Assembly: GCA_001189275.1 (NCBI GenBank)
Contig: CP012158.1
Coordinates: 1,851,704 to 1,915,703, forward strand
Direction of reading: 5' to 3'
Source: Pyrobaculum sp. WP30
GTDB lineage: Archaea; Thermoproteota; Thermoprotei; Thermoproteales; Thermoproteaceae
DNA: 64,000 bases
Made by a program: the position numbers and the translations under genes. Of the stretch, positions 16,120 to 24,583 are shown one piece after another. Position 1 is the stretch's first letter; each line of letters starts with the position of its first letter. The notes beneath the pieces were generated by a model. It was not told the origin of the DNA. It searched no databases and saw nothing but the letters and a program-made list of their open reading frames with translations.

Positions 16120-17046
16120 TTACCGGATTTCTATTCCGTTTACTACCAGCGGACCTGTTTCTTTCACTTGGCCTATTATCTTGGGGTTGAAGGGCTCTAA
16201 GAAGGCCAGGGCGTGTTCTACGTTGTTTTTGTCTGTGTATACGACCATGCCTATTCCCATGTTGAAGACCCGGTACGCCTCTGCGGCGTCTACGCCGCGT
16301 TTAACCACTTCTTTGAATATGCAAGGCACTTCGAAGTTTAGCTCTGCGCCTCTGTCGCCGAGCGCTTTTTTCAGCTTCTTGTAGGCGCCGCCTGTTATGT
16401 GGACGGCGCCTGCCACCGCGCCGTTTTTCATGGCCTCGAGGACGGCGCTGTAGTTGGCGACCTCGGCGAGGAGCAGGTCGGCGGCGCGGGCTCCGCAGAC
16501 CTCCTCCCCCGGCTTGAAGAGCCGGCGGAGCAGGCTGTAGCCGTTGGCGTGGGGGCCCGTGGAGGGTAGCCCTATCAACACGTCGCCTGGCTGCGGGGGG
16601 CGCGTCTTGGCGACGCGGATAGCCAGCACGGTGCAGACCACGTCGATGCCGGACACCACGCCGGGGAGCACCGCAGTCTCGCCGCCTAGGAGCACGGCGC
16701 CTACCTCCTCCGCCTTCGACGCCACGCCCTCCACCAACCTGGGCACCTTCTCTAGGTGCGCCGGCTCCACGGCGACGTAGTCCACCACGGCGACGGTCCT
16801 AAAGCCGTCGCACACCACGTCGTTGACGTTGACAGTGACGCAGTCGCGTCCCGCCGTCTCCAGCCTGTCTAGCTCCAGGGCGAGTATTGCCTTCGTGCCG
16901 ACGCCGTCTACGTGAAGCGCCGTCTCCACGCCGCCCACCTCGACCCACCCGGTGTAGAGGCCCCGGGCGCCCCCTAACCTCCGCGCCACCTCTCTATGCA
17001 CAGCCCAGTGCTTGTCTATGTCGACCCCCACGTCGCGGTACTTCAT
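16120..17046 (-). CDS. purM: Phosphoribosylformylglycinamidine cyclo-ligase (AIR synthetase)
   Basis: ATP-dependent closure of FGAM to AIR, the fifth step of purine synthesis. The ATP-grasp-unrelated PurM/PurL fold is clear: YRDVGVDIDKHW, HVDGVGTKAILALELDR, CVTVNVNDVVCDGFRTVAVVDYVAVE, VLLGGETAVLPGVVSGIDVV, GLPSTGPHANGYSLLRRLF and AVHITGGAYKKL. Length is 308, slightly short. The start overlaps the stop of the PurF-like gene by four bases (ATGA), so it is the last gene of the leftward purD-purS-purQ-purF2-purM operon. Confidence 0.95.
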   Translation of the reverse strand: MKYRDVGVDIDKHWAVHREVARRLGGARGLYTGWVEVGGVETALHVDGVGTKAILALELDRLETAGRDCVTVNVNDVVCDGFRTVAVVDYVAVEPAHLEKVPRLVEGVASKAEEVGAVLLGGETAVLPGVVSGIDVVCTVLAIRVAKTRPPQPGDVLIGLPSTGPHANGYSLLRRLFKPGEEVCGARAADLLLAEVANYSAVLEAMKNGAVAGAVHITGGAYKKLKKALGDRGAELNFEVPCIFKEVVKRGVDAAEAYRVFNMGIGMVVYTDKNNVEHALAFLEPFNPKIIGQVKETGPLVVNGIEIR

Positions 17047-18152
17047 GCCCTCATGCAGAGGGTGCAGACGGGGAGCCCCAGTTCTTTGAACACCTCCTCC
17101 AGCTCCTCCCAGCCGAGGAAGGTGAGCCCGTCTAGCTCGAGGACGTGTTTTACGTCGTCGGGCGGCACGGCGTTGAATATCATGTGGCTGGCCGGCGGCA
17201 TCTTAACGCCGTGTGGGCACTGCCTCCTCAGCGGCGGCGCAACGACGGCGGCGTGGACCTCGAGGGCGCCTCCCTTCTCTCTGAGGAGCTTGGCGATCAG
17301 CCTAAGGGTCACGCCGCTGATGACGCTGTCGTCCACGAGGAGCACTTTCCTCCCCCTAACCGCCGACTCTATCACGTTGGCCTTCAGCTGGATCACGGCC
17401 ATCCTCTCCCGTAGCTCGTCTAGAAGCGCGCTTCTGCCCCTCGCCGTGGCCACGAAGGCAGGTATATACGGCTTCCCCAACGCCGCGGCGATGTGGGCGG
17501 CGTAGTAGCTACCGGTCTCCGGCACCCCCACCACCACGTCAGGGACGACTCCGATCTTGGCGGCGAGCCTCTCGGCGACCTTCGCCCTCGCGGCGGCCAC
17601 CTCCACGCCGTCTATCCTGCTGTCGGGTCTCGCCGTATACACAAACTCAAGGGCGCAGACCGGCCCCCGCAGCCCCCCTCTCCTGGCCTCCACCGAGAGC
17701 TCCGTTATCTCCAGCTCCTCGCCCGGCGCTAGGCTCCTCCGCACTTCACCGCCGAGTATCTCCGCGGCGGCGCTCTCAGTAGCCACGATGGCGAAGTCGA
17801 AGCCGTGGGTCCCCACCGCAAGGTGCCAAAGCTGTGCGCCCCTCTTCGCCCTCAACACGCCGTCTCTGCCCAGCTCCACGTAGGTGCCGCCGGAGCCACA
17901 TCTGACGCCCCCCGGAGACTCCGCACAGCAGCCGCCGTCCGGCGAGACGCATCCCACGGCGGCCACGCCCCTCAGCGACTTCTCCGCCTCCCGAGCCAGG
18001 TCCACCTCTACCCTCCTCAAGCTACCTCCGTCGTAGACGTAGGCCTCGGCGGAGTCACCCCGGTTCGCCATGGCCTTCAACCCGTAGAAGACCAAAGGCC
18101 ACAGCTCGGCGGCGCCGCCGAAGCTATAGACGCCGAGGAGCCCCGCCGACAT
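17043..18152 (-). CDS. PurF-like protein lacking the glutaminase nucleophile (second amidophosphoribosyltransferase homologue)
   Basis: A 369-residue relative of PurF. The C-terminal phosphoribosyltransferase half is well kept: DVVVGVPETGSYYAAHIAA, the PRPP loop RKVLLVDDSVISGVTL (canonical RGTT is changed to SGVT), and a terminal CTLCMR like the iron-sulfur cysteines of PurF. The N-terminal half begins MSAGLLGVYSFGG, so the Cys that must follow Met in PurF is Ser, and the HTRYST and FNG motifs are missing. It cannot hydrolyse glutamine in the usual way. The canonical PurF is at 23293-24582. It sits between purQ and purM with two-base and overlapping junctions, so it is certainly expressed with them. 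Confidence 0.85.
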   Translation of the reverse strand: MSAGLLGVYSFGGAAELWPLVFYGLKAMANRGDSAEAYVYDGGSLRRVEVDLAREAEKSLRGVAAVGCVSPDGGCCAESPGGVRCGSGGTYVELGRDGVLRAKRGAQLWHLAVGTHGFDFAIVATESAAAEILGGEVRRSLAPGEELEITELSVEARRGGLRGPVCALEFVYTARPDSRIDGVEVAAARAKVAERLAAKIGVVPDVVVGVPETGSYYAAHIAAALGKPYIPAFVATARGRSALLDELRERMAVIQLKANVIESAVRGRKVLLVDDSVISGVTLRLIAKLLREKGGALEVHAAVVAPPLRRQCPHGVKMPPASHMIFNAVPPDDVKHVLELDGLTFLGWEELEEVFKELGLPVCTLCMRA

Positions 18153-18153
18153 G

Positions 18154-18795
18154 TCACCTCTTGAGCCACTCTTTTAAGCTGAGCCACAGCTTAAGCCCGC
18201 CCGTTCCTCCCCTCGACACGTCTCTGTCCACCGCCCGCTCGGGATGCGGCATGAGACCCAAGACGTTGCTCCTGGCGACTCCCGCCACGTCGTCAAAGGA
18301 GCCGTTGGGGCTCTCCACGTATTTAGCCGCGGCCGAGTAGGAGCCCGACGGCACGTAGCGGCCCTCGGCGTGGGCTATAGGCATGTACACCACCTCCCCC
18401 GGCTCGTAGAGGTGCGTAAAGGGGGTCTTCACGTCGTTGATCCTCACTCTTATCCACTTGGAGATGAAGCCCGGCGGCTCGTTGGGGGCCAGGGCGCCTG
18501 GGAGCAAGCCCGCCTCTGTCAATATCTGGAAGCCGTTGCATATGCCCAACACCGGCACTCCCCTCTCCGCGTCTCTGCGGACGTGCTCCACGGCCGGGGT
18601 CTGGGCCGCCACGGCGCCGGCCCTCAGGTAGTCGCCGTAGCTGAAGCCCCCCGGAAGTATCACGGCGTCGTAGAGACCGCTCTTGTAGTCTCTATGCCAC
18701 ACAAGCTCCCCCCTCAGCCCCGCCAGCCCTAAAGCCCTCAACACGTCGTAGTCGCCGTTTGTCCCGGGGAACTTCAACACCGCGACTCTATGCAT
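18154..18795 (-). CDS. purQ: FGAM synthase glutaminase subunit
   Basis: Releases ammonia from glutamine and passes it to PurL. Class I glutaminase triad: Cys in GVPVLGICNGFQIL (about residue 85), then His and Glu in LMPHPERAVD near 193-197. The start is MHRVAVLKFPGTNGDYD at 18795; the longer upstream frame belongs to purS. It overlaps purS by eight bases and is followed after one base by the PurF-like gene. With PurS and the small PurL it forms the three-part FGAM synthase usual in archaea. Confidence 0.95.
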   Translation of the reverse strand: MHRVAVLKFPGTNGDYDVLRALGLAGLRGELVWHRDYKSGLYDAVILPGGFSYGDYLRAGAVAAQTPAVEHVRRDAERGVPVLGICNGFQILTEAGLLPGALAPNEPPGFISKWIRVRINDVKTPFTHLYEPGEVVYMPIAHAEGRYVPSGSYSAAAKYVESPNGSFDDVAGVARSNVLGLMPHPERAVDRDVSRGGTGGLKLWLSLKEWLKR

Positions 18796-19042
18796 GGGCC
18801 ACCCGAACCACCTCGACCACGTGTACGTTGGGGTTCCCCAGCCTGAGCTCCCACGCAAGCTTCACGGCCTTCTCCCTAGCCTCATCCTCGCCGGAGGCCT
18901 CCAGCGTCAGGACAAGACACCTGCCGGCCCTCACATCTACGTCGAGGCCAGCCCGGCTGAAGAGCTCTCTCTTTATGGTGTCGCCTTCGGGGTCTCTAAC
19001 CCCGGGCTTATACGCTATGTTTAGATAAACCGCGAACTTCAT
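18788..19042 (-). CDS. purS: FGAM synthase small subunit
   Basis: An 84-residue protein, the PurS dimer that bridges PurQ and PurL. Typical sequence pattern: VYLNIAYKPGVRDPEGDTIKRELF with the basic, Pro-Gly-containing first hairpin, and a DEAREKAVKLAWELRLGNPNVHVVEV C-terminal helix and strand. It overlaps purD by four bases upstream and purQ by eight downstream. Confidence 0.95.
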   Translation of the reverse strand: MKFAVYLNIAYKPGVRDPEGDTIKRELFSRAGLDVDVRAGRCLVLTLEASGEDEAREKAVKLAWELRLGNPNVHVVEVVRVAHA

Positions 19043-20475
19043 AGCCTATACTCCCTAAGCCCCACGCCGGGCTCCCAGAGGAGCACCCTCCCATCTAGAC
19101 CGTGCGCCCTCCTCCACCTGTAGACCAGCCTGGTCTTCTCCGCCTTCTCTCTCATGGCGGCCATGTACTCCGGCGACCCTATGTCCCTCCTGTAGAACAG
19201 CCCGCCGCCTCTCACAGCGGCCATGCAACGCTCAGACCGGATGTACGCCTCCTCCGGCGTGGCGCCGTAGGCGAGAACCTCAAGCGCTCTAGATCCCAAC
19301 GTGACGTAGAGGCCGTCTCGCTCCTCTACTGAGGAGAAGAAGATCAAGCACCCTTCCCTCCTAATCACGTCCCAGTCTATCGAGACGACGCGCCCCTTTG
19401 CCAAGTCTTTTCTGTGGGGGTAGCCGAGAGGCGCCGCGGCCTTGACGACGACATGGCCGTCTTTAAACGTAGGCTTGGCTTTGTGGAGCTTCCCGTCGGC
19501 TGTGAGGCTGAAGAGCTCATAGACGTCCCCCTCGTAGAGGAACAGAGCGTTGAGGGCCTCCGGGTCGCCGAGTCTGCTGTAGTACTCAATCACCACGGGG
19601 CCCCTCGCCGTGAGCATCATCTGGCCGCTTATGACGCCGACGTAGCGCTCCCCCACCTCCGTCTGAAGCGCCTTTACGGTCGCCTCCACCGCCTTCTTCG
19701 CCTCCTCCACCTCCCCCTCCTCGAGGAACGGCAACGGCGAGACAGTGCCCATGCCGCCGCACTCCGGCCCGAGGCCGTACTCGAAGGCGTGGGGGTTGTC
19801 CTGCACAGGGGGGAAGAAGAAGAGGGTCTCCCCGTCGGTGAGCGCTTGCAGGGTGAACTCGACGCCCCGCACGGCCTCCTCCACGAGGACAGCTACCTCG
19901 ACATCGTCGTAGTGGGACAGCTGCCTCAACACGTCCTCGGCCCCTCTCTTGTACATCTCGTCGAGCTCCAGATACTGCACGTCGCCGTAGACGACCCTAA
20001 CGCCTTTCCCCCCGGCCTGTCTAATCGGCTTTATGGCCACCGCGCCGAGGGCCTTGCTGAAGCCGTACGCCTCCTCCACGTTCTTAAACACGCCGTAGAT
20101 AAGCCTCCCCGGGACTCCATATTTCCACTGCAGAGACCTGGCCAAGTCCTTCCGCATCTCCACCACAGCCAACCTCCTCGACGCTCCTACCACCCTAAAC
20201 CCCCTCTCCCGCAGGGCGTCAGCCACCCCGGCGAAAAGCGGCTCCTCCGGCCCAACCACCACTAGGTCAGGCGAGAACTCCTCCGCAGACTTAACCACAG
20301 CCGCCGGGTCCGTAGGCGGCTGTCTGAAGACGCGGCCTCCCGTCCTCCTGGCGACCTCCACCAAGCCTGGGTTTAAATGACCAGCTACGGCGCCTACAAC
20401 GACGCCGGACCTCTCCAAGGCCCACGCAATGGCGTGCTCCCTAGCCCCGTCTCCAACCACCAAGACTTTGTCCAT
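19039..20475 (-). CDS. purD: Phosphoribosylamine-glycine ligase (GAR synthetase)
   Basis: Joins glycine to phosphoribosylamine, step two of purine synthesis. The N-domain begins VLVVGDGAREHAIAWALER, followed by VVVGPEEPLFAGVADALR, the ATP-grasp KPIRQAGGKGVRVV, ECGGMGTVSPLPFL and VIEYYSRLGDPEALNAL. At 478 residues it is longer than bacterial PurD (~430) because of insertions in the ATP-grasp part. The ATG at 20475 (26 bases after TTTTAAATT, minus strand) is preferred to the GTG two codons earlier. It heads the leftward purD-S-Q-F2-M operon. Confidence 0.95.
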   Translation of the reverse strand: MDKVLVVGDGAREHAIAWALERSGVVVGAVAGHLNPGLVEVARRTGGRVFRQPPTDPAAVVKSAEEFSPDLVVVGPEEPLFAGVADALRERGFRVVGASRRLAVVEMRKDLARSLQWKYGVPGRLIYGVFKNVEEAYGFSKALGAVAIKPIRQAGGKGVRVVYGDVQYLELDEMYKRGAEDVLRQLSHYDDVEVAVLVEEAVRGVEFTLQALTDGETLFFFPPVQDNPHAFEYGLGPECGGMGTVSPLPFLEEGEVEEAKKAVEATVKALQTEVGERYVGVISGQMMLTARGPVVIEYYSRLGDPEALNALFLYEGDVYELFSLTADGKLHKAKPTFKDGHVVVKAAAPLGYPHRKDLAKGRVVSIDWDVIRREGCLIFFSSVEERDGLYVTLGSRALEVLAYGATPEEAYIRSERCMAAVRGGGLFYRRDIGSPEYMAAMREKAEKTRLVYRWRRAHGLDGRVLLWEPGVGLREYRL

Positions 20476-20604
20476 ACCCACCCGAAATTCTCAATTTAAA
20501 AGCCTATTGAAAAAACACGAAGCGGTAGACGGGGCGTCTGCCACGTCGTTGAATCGTTTGCTTAAAACTGCACAAAGCTTATAAGATGGGAGGTTGTGCC
20601 TCCT

Positions 20605-21336
20605 ATGGAACTTATATACGAGGGCAAGGCAAAGCGCGTCTACGCGAAGGGAGACAGGCTGATCCTCGTGTTTAAAGACGAGGTCACGGCCTTCGACGGG
20701 ACCCGGCGAGATCAGGCGCCGGCTAAGGGAGAGCTGGCGGCGGAGCTCAGCGCCTTGCTGTTCCAGCATCTGAGGGCCGTCGGCGTGGAGAACCACTACG
20801 TGGCCCGCGCCGGGCCCAACGCGCTGGAGGTCCTCCGCGCCGAGGCCCTCCCCCTGGAGGTCATCGTGAGGTTCAAGGCCTACGGAAGCTACCTCAAGAG
20901 GATGCCCCGCGTAAAGCCCCTCCAGCCGTTCAAGAGACCCATCGTGGAGTTCCACCTTAAGGACGACAAGTTGCACGACCCCCTAATCCTCCCCCAAGAC
21001 GCAGTAGAGGGCGGAGTCGCCGCGGAGGAAGAGCTCAGCCAGATGACGGAGGCCGCCGCCAAGGCCGCCGAGGCCCTCAAGACGCTCTACGCCGCGGTCA
21101 ACTGCGACTTTATAGACGTCAAGTTCGAGTTCGGTCGGGTGGGGAGCCGCCTCCTGCTGATCGACGAGATCTCCGGCGACACCTTCAGACTACTCTGCAA
21201 CGGCGAGCACCTAGACAAGGAGTATTACAGGAAGACGGGGGACGTGGTGGGCCTAATCCAGCGCTACGACAAACTCCTCAAAATAACCAAAGAGGCACTA
21301 ACAGCCTGCTACGCCGCAACCCCCAAACCACTCTAG
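20605..21336 (+). CDS. purC: SAICAR synthase
   Basis: ATP-dependent addition of aspartate to CAIR. The N-terminus MELIYEGKAKRVY is the hallmark, followed by FKDEVTAFDGTRRD, VIVRFKAYGSYLKR, LLLIDEISGDTFRL and a final helix. Length 243 is standard. The ATG at 20605 lies 26 bases after GCTTATAAG (20578-20586), giving a leaderless mRNA. It faces away from purD with separate TATA boxes for each direction. Confidence 0.95.
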   Translation: MELIYEGKAKRVYAKGDRLILVFKDEVTAFDGTRRDQAPAKGELAAELSALLFQHLRAVGVENHYVARAGPNALEVLRAEALPLEVIVRFKAYGSYLKRMPRVKPLQPFKRPIVEFHLKDDKLHDPLILPQDAVEGGVAAEEELSQMTEAAAKAAEALKTLYAAVNCDFIDVKFEFGRVGSRLLLIDEISGDTFRLLCNGEHLDKEYYRKTGDVVGLIQRYDKLLKITKEALTACYAATPKPL

Positions 21337-21540
21337 GGGACGCCTCCCCCGGAGTAGTTTAAGAGACGCTTGTTAAGCTATCTAAGCTCTATATCAGTGC
21401 TGTGGAAAAAGGTGAGGTTAGAGATCATCGCGATAGCTCCTAGCCCTCTGGGGTCTCTGACCTCCTTCCTAATCTGAGCGGCGGAGGCCCCCTTTGGGGC
21501 GGCTCTTCGGCAACCTAATCCCGCCTAGCCCCTCCAGCTG
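21337..21540. other. Convergent intergenic region
   Basis: About 200 bases between the ends of purC and folD. No open frame of interest; GC-rich with short pyrimidine runs that may include the two transcription ends. Confidence 0.4.
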
Positions 21541-22479
21541 TTAGAGCGTTAAGAGCCTCGGCGAGGTGGTCTGTGTCGCAATCATGTAGGTGGTCAATAT
21601 GAGGTTTTTGATGAGACGCGCTCTGGTGGCTAGGCCGACTCCGCCTATGTTGGGGGTGAGGTAGGAGGCTCTCTGTGCCACCGAGTTCTCGTCCACGTCG
21701 AAATACCACTTCTTTGTGGCAGGATCGACCTTGCCGCCTACGCCCACCACCACGGCGCCCTCCTTGACCATGTCGCCAGTGAGGCGCCAGGGGTTGTCGC
21801 TGTAGAGCTCCGGGGGGCGGCCGACGGCGGATATGACGACGTCGGCGTTGCGGACGTAGTAGAGCCTGTCTTTGGAGAGAGCGTGGAGAACCGTCACCGT
21901 GGCGTCCATCTGCATGAGCATGACGGCCAGGGGGAAGCCCACAAGCGTCCCCTTGCCCACCACAGTCACGTCGGCTCCCCGCACCTCAACGCCGTATTGC
22001 CTAAACAGCTCCAGAATGCCGGCGGGCGTGCAGGGCAGTACGTCTCTGTTGAGGTCGAAGCCCGCCACGAGGCGTTTCTTGTTCTCCGGCGTGAGACCGT
22101 CCACGTCCTTCATGGGGCTCAGGCGCTCGAACAGCTTGGCCTCGTTGATATAGGGCGGGAGGGGCTTCTGGATGAGAACCCCCGTCACGTCGTCGGCGTT
22201 GTTAAGCCTCTCGATCAGCCTCAGCGCCGCGGCCTCCCTAACCTCCGGCGGCTCTCTATACAGCTCATACACCTCAACCTCCCCGCCCACCTCCTTCACG
22301 TCTTTCGCCTTCAGCGACACGTAGCGCCTCTGCGTCTCCAACTCGACGGAGTCGTCGTTGAGGAGCAGGACGGCGAGTTTAGGCGTAATGCCGTACCTCT
22401 CCTCCAGCCGCCTCACGTGCTCCGCGGCCCACCGCCTAGCCTCTTTGTGAAGGCCGTCGCCCCTAATCCAGACAACCAT
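21541..22479 (-). CDS. folD: FolD, methylene-THF dehydrogenase/cyclohydrolase-like
   Basis: Would interconvert methylene- and formyl-tetrahydropterin. The Tyr/Lys of the active site is in RRYVSLKAKDVKEVG (near residue 55), the second motif is VLIQKPLPPYINE, the NAD(P) region is LPCTPAGILELF...VTVVGKGTLVGFPLAVML (canonical GRSxIVGxP), and the end is LTPNIGGVGLATRARLIKNL. It is 312 residues, slightly long. The start overlaps purN by 17 bases, so formyl donor production and use are coupled. The natural C1 carrier in Thermoproteales may be a modified pterin. Confidence 0.92.
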   Translation of the reverse strand: MVVWIRGDGLHKEARRWAAEHVRRLEERYGITPKLAVLLLNDDSVELETQRRYVSLKAKDVKEVGGEVEVYELYREPPEVREAAALRLIERLNNADDVTGVLIQKPLPPYINEAKLFERLSPMKDVDGLTPENKKRLVAGFDLNRDVLPCTPAGILELFRQYGVEVRGADVTVVGKGTLVGFPLAVMLMQMDATVTVLHALSKDRLYYVRNADVVISAVGRPPELYSDNPWRLTGDMVKEGAVVVGVGGKVDPATKKWYFDVDENSVAQRASYLTPNIGGVGLATRARLIKNLILTTYMIATQTTSPRLLTL

Positions 22480-23296
22480 GGGGACAGATGAGATGCATGG
22501 GCCTCCCGGAGTCCCGCCACTCTTTTAGTTGAAACTCCACATAAGCCCTCTGTCTCTCTCTCCACTGCTGCATCCAGGCCCCGTCGATGTTTAAAATGGC
22601 GTAGGTCCTCTCAACCTCCTCCTCTATGTACCTAATGCGTCCCCCCTCCTCAACCACGCGCGGCACCTTTACTTTCTCCGTCCGCACCTCCAGCTTCCCC
22701 TCCGCCACTGCCTGTATCACGCGGGAATACAGCCTGTGTTCATATATCAAGACGCGGTCTGCCACTATGCCCAACTTCTCCTCGTAGGGTAGGTTCAATG
22801 CGTAGATGTCGCCTATGTAGACGGGCCACTGGTCCAGTACGGGGCCTCCGTCCACCGACTCGTCCACTAGGTGCACTGTGGGGCCCGTCACCTTCGCTCC
22901 TGACCTGTACACCTCGGCGTGCACCCGCATGCCGTACATGCCCTTGCCGCCGGCAAAGGGGAGGAGGGAGGGGTGTATGTTGAGGATCCTCCAGCGGTAC
23001 TGCTCTATGAACGAGGCGCTGAGGATGTAGTCGTACCCCGCCAACGCCACTAGGTCCACGCCGTAGCGCCTAAGCGCTTCTAGAATCTCCCTCTCCCGCG
23101 CCGCGCGGGGAACTCCCCGGTGGGGGATAAAGAGGGCATCTACGCCGTAGGCCTCTGCTATCTTCCTCACGGGGGCCTCGGCGTCGCTGTAGATGAGCAG
23201 AACCGGCTCGACACCCCTCAAGACGCCCAACCTCACGTGGTCGAAGATAGCCTTGGCGTTGGTGCCTCTCCACGAGGCGAGAACCGCGAGCCTCAT
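22463..23296 (-). CDS. purN: Phosphoribosylglycinamide formyltransferase with C-terminal extension
   Basis: Formylates GAR with a formyl-tetrahydropterin. Core motifs: LAVLASWRGTNAKAI at the N-terminus, VALAGYDYILS, ILNIHPSLLPFAGGKGMYG (catalytic Asn and His) and VTGPTVHLVDESVDGGPVLDQ (catalytic Asp). The 277-residue length exceeds the usual ~200; the last ~75 residues (KVPRVVEEGGRIRYIEEEVER and a basic amphipathic tail) are extra. It overlaps purF by four bases and folD by 17. The other archaeal choice, formate-dependent PurT, is not seen in the window. Confidence 0.93.
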   Translation of the reverse strand: MRLAVLASWRGTNAKAIFDHVRLGVLRGVEPVLLIYSDAEAPVRKIAEAYGVDALFIPHRGVPRAAREREILEALRRYGVDLVALAGYDYILSASFIEQYRWRILNIHPSLLPFAGGKGMYGMRVHAEVYRSGAKVTGPTVHLVDESVDGGPVLDQWPVYIGDIYALNLPYEEKLGIVADRVLIYEHRLYSRVIQAVAEGKLEVRTEKVKVPRVVEEGGRIRYIEEEVERTYAILNIDGAWMQQWRERQRAYVEFQLKEWRDSGRPMHLICPHGCLD

Positions 23297-24582
23297 GGCC
23301 TCGCCACGGCGGCGGCGCGTCCGCTCGTCACCTCCCTCTCAGCCCAGGCCACGTCTATGTCGTGCAGATATTTTCCGGTGAAGCATGCGTAGCAGACGCC
23401 CTCCCCAAGGATTTGGACGAACCTCTCCATAGACATGTAGCGGAGGGTGTCGGCGCCTATCATGGCTCTTACGTCCTCCACATCTCTGCCCCACATCGCC
23501 AGCTCTCTCCGCGTCTGGAAGTCCATGCCGTAGAAACACGGCCACCTCACCGGCGGCGATACGATCCTCACATGAACTGCTGTGGCTCCGGCGGCCTTCA
23601 GCATGGGCACTATAGACCTTAGGTTTGTGCCTCGTATCAACGTGTCGTCTATCAGAAACACGCGACGCCCAGCCACCAGCTTCTCCACCACGCGGAAGAC
23701 GGCCTCTGCGTCTCTCTCGCCGGGCGGCTTCAGAAAGACGCGGCCGGCGTAGCGGCTCTTCACCACGGCGTCTACCACTTCGAGGCCCAGCCTCTCGGCG
23801 AAGCCGGCCGCCGCGTGTCTAGCCGTCTCCGGCACGTAGCTCACCACGTCCGCACGCTCGGTCTCCTCCTCCGCCAGGGCTCTGCCCAAGAGCCGCCTCA
23901 CCTCTGCCACCAGCCGGCCCCCCAAGCTGGACGCAGGGTGGGCGAAGTAGACGTGCTCCAAGGCGCAGAGGCGAGGCGGCTGGGGATCCACCTTCCAGGT
24001 GGAGATCCTCTTGCCGTAGAGAGCCGCGACGCCGGGGGCCAGCTCCACGCCGTCGCCGTCGAGCGCTATGGTCTCAGAGGCCGCCTTGAACAAGCCGCCT
24101 TCATTACTTACCGCCAGAGGCCTAACGCCGCGGGGGTCTCTCACCGCCAGAAGGCCCCAGGGCAGAAGCGCCACGAGGGAGGCGGCTCCCACGATCTTTC
24201 TGTAGACCTCGGCGACGCCGGCCTCCAGCCCCAGCTCCCAAATCGCCCTCGCGAGGCCTTTGGCAAGGGCCTCGCCGTCGAAAGAGGCGGAGGGGTCCAG
24301 CTGTCTGTAGTTGACGATCGTCCCGTTGAAGGCGACGGCCAGCTCCATGTCTCTATACTTGGCGTATACAGGCTGGGGCTGGACGCCGTAGGCCCCCGTG
24401 GTGGAGTACCGCGTGTGGAGCAGGGCGGCTGGCGCGTCGTCTGGGGGCTGGCCGATCTTTACAGAGCCGCCGTCTAGATAGGCGTAGCCCACCCCCTCCT
24501 GCCCCCTGTGCATGAGCCAAGGCGTCATCTTCGCCACGGCGCTTCCCGCCCCCTCGCCCCAAGCGCCTCCGACGCCGCACAT
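23293..24582 (-). CDS. purF: Amidophosphoribosyltransferase (canonical)
   Basis: Commits PRPP to purines by making phosphoribosylamine. The nucleophile Cys follows the initiator Met (MCGVGGAWGEG), and the glutaminase signatures HTRYSTTG and FNGTIVNYRQL are intact. The PRTase PRPP loop is RRVFLIDDTLIRGTNL, and the C-terminal CYACFTGKYL cysteines match the iron-sulfur site of the Bacillus-type enzyme. Length 429. Compare the cysteine-less paralogue at 17043-18152. Between purL (one base away) and purN (four-base overlap). Confidence 0.95.
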   Translation of the reverse strand: MCGVGGAWGEGAGSAVAKMTPWLMHRGQEGVGYAYLDGGSVKIGQPPDDAPAALLHTRYSTTGAYGVQPQPVYAKYRDMELAVAFNGTIVNYRQLDPSASFDGEALAKGLARAIWELGLEAGVAEVYRKIVGAASLVALLPWGLLAVRDPRGVRPLAVSNEGGLFKAASETIALDGDGVELAPGVAALYGKRISTWKVDPQPPRLCALEHVYFAHPASSLGGRLVAEVRRLLGRALAEEETERADVVSYVPETARHAAAGFAERLGLEVVDAVVKSRYAGRVFLKPPGERDAEAVFRVVEKLVAGRRVFLIDDTLIRGTNLRSIVPMLKAAGATAVHVRIVSPPVRWPCFYGMDFQTRRELAMWGRDVEDVRAMIGADTLRYMSMERFVQILGEGVCYACFTGKYLHDIDVAWAEREVTSGRAAAVARP

Positions 24583-24583
24583 A

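Noticed and set aside
19414-20265. Long antisense frame (283 codons) across purD
   Set aside because: Shadow of purD; its product is rich in Leu, His and Arg with no family pattern, while purD is complete in the other strand.
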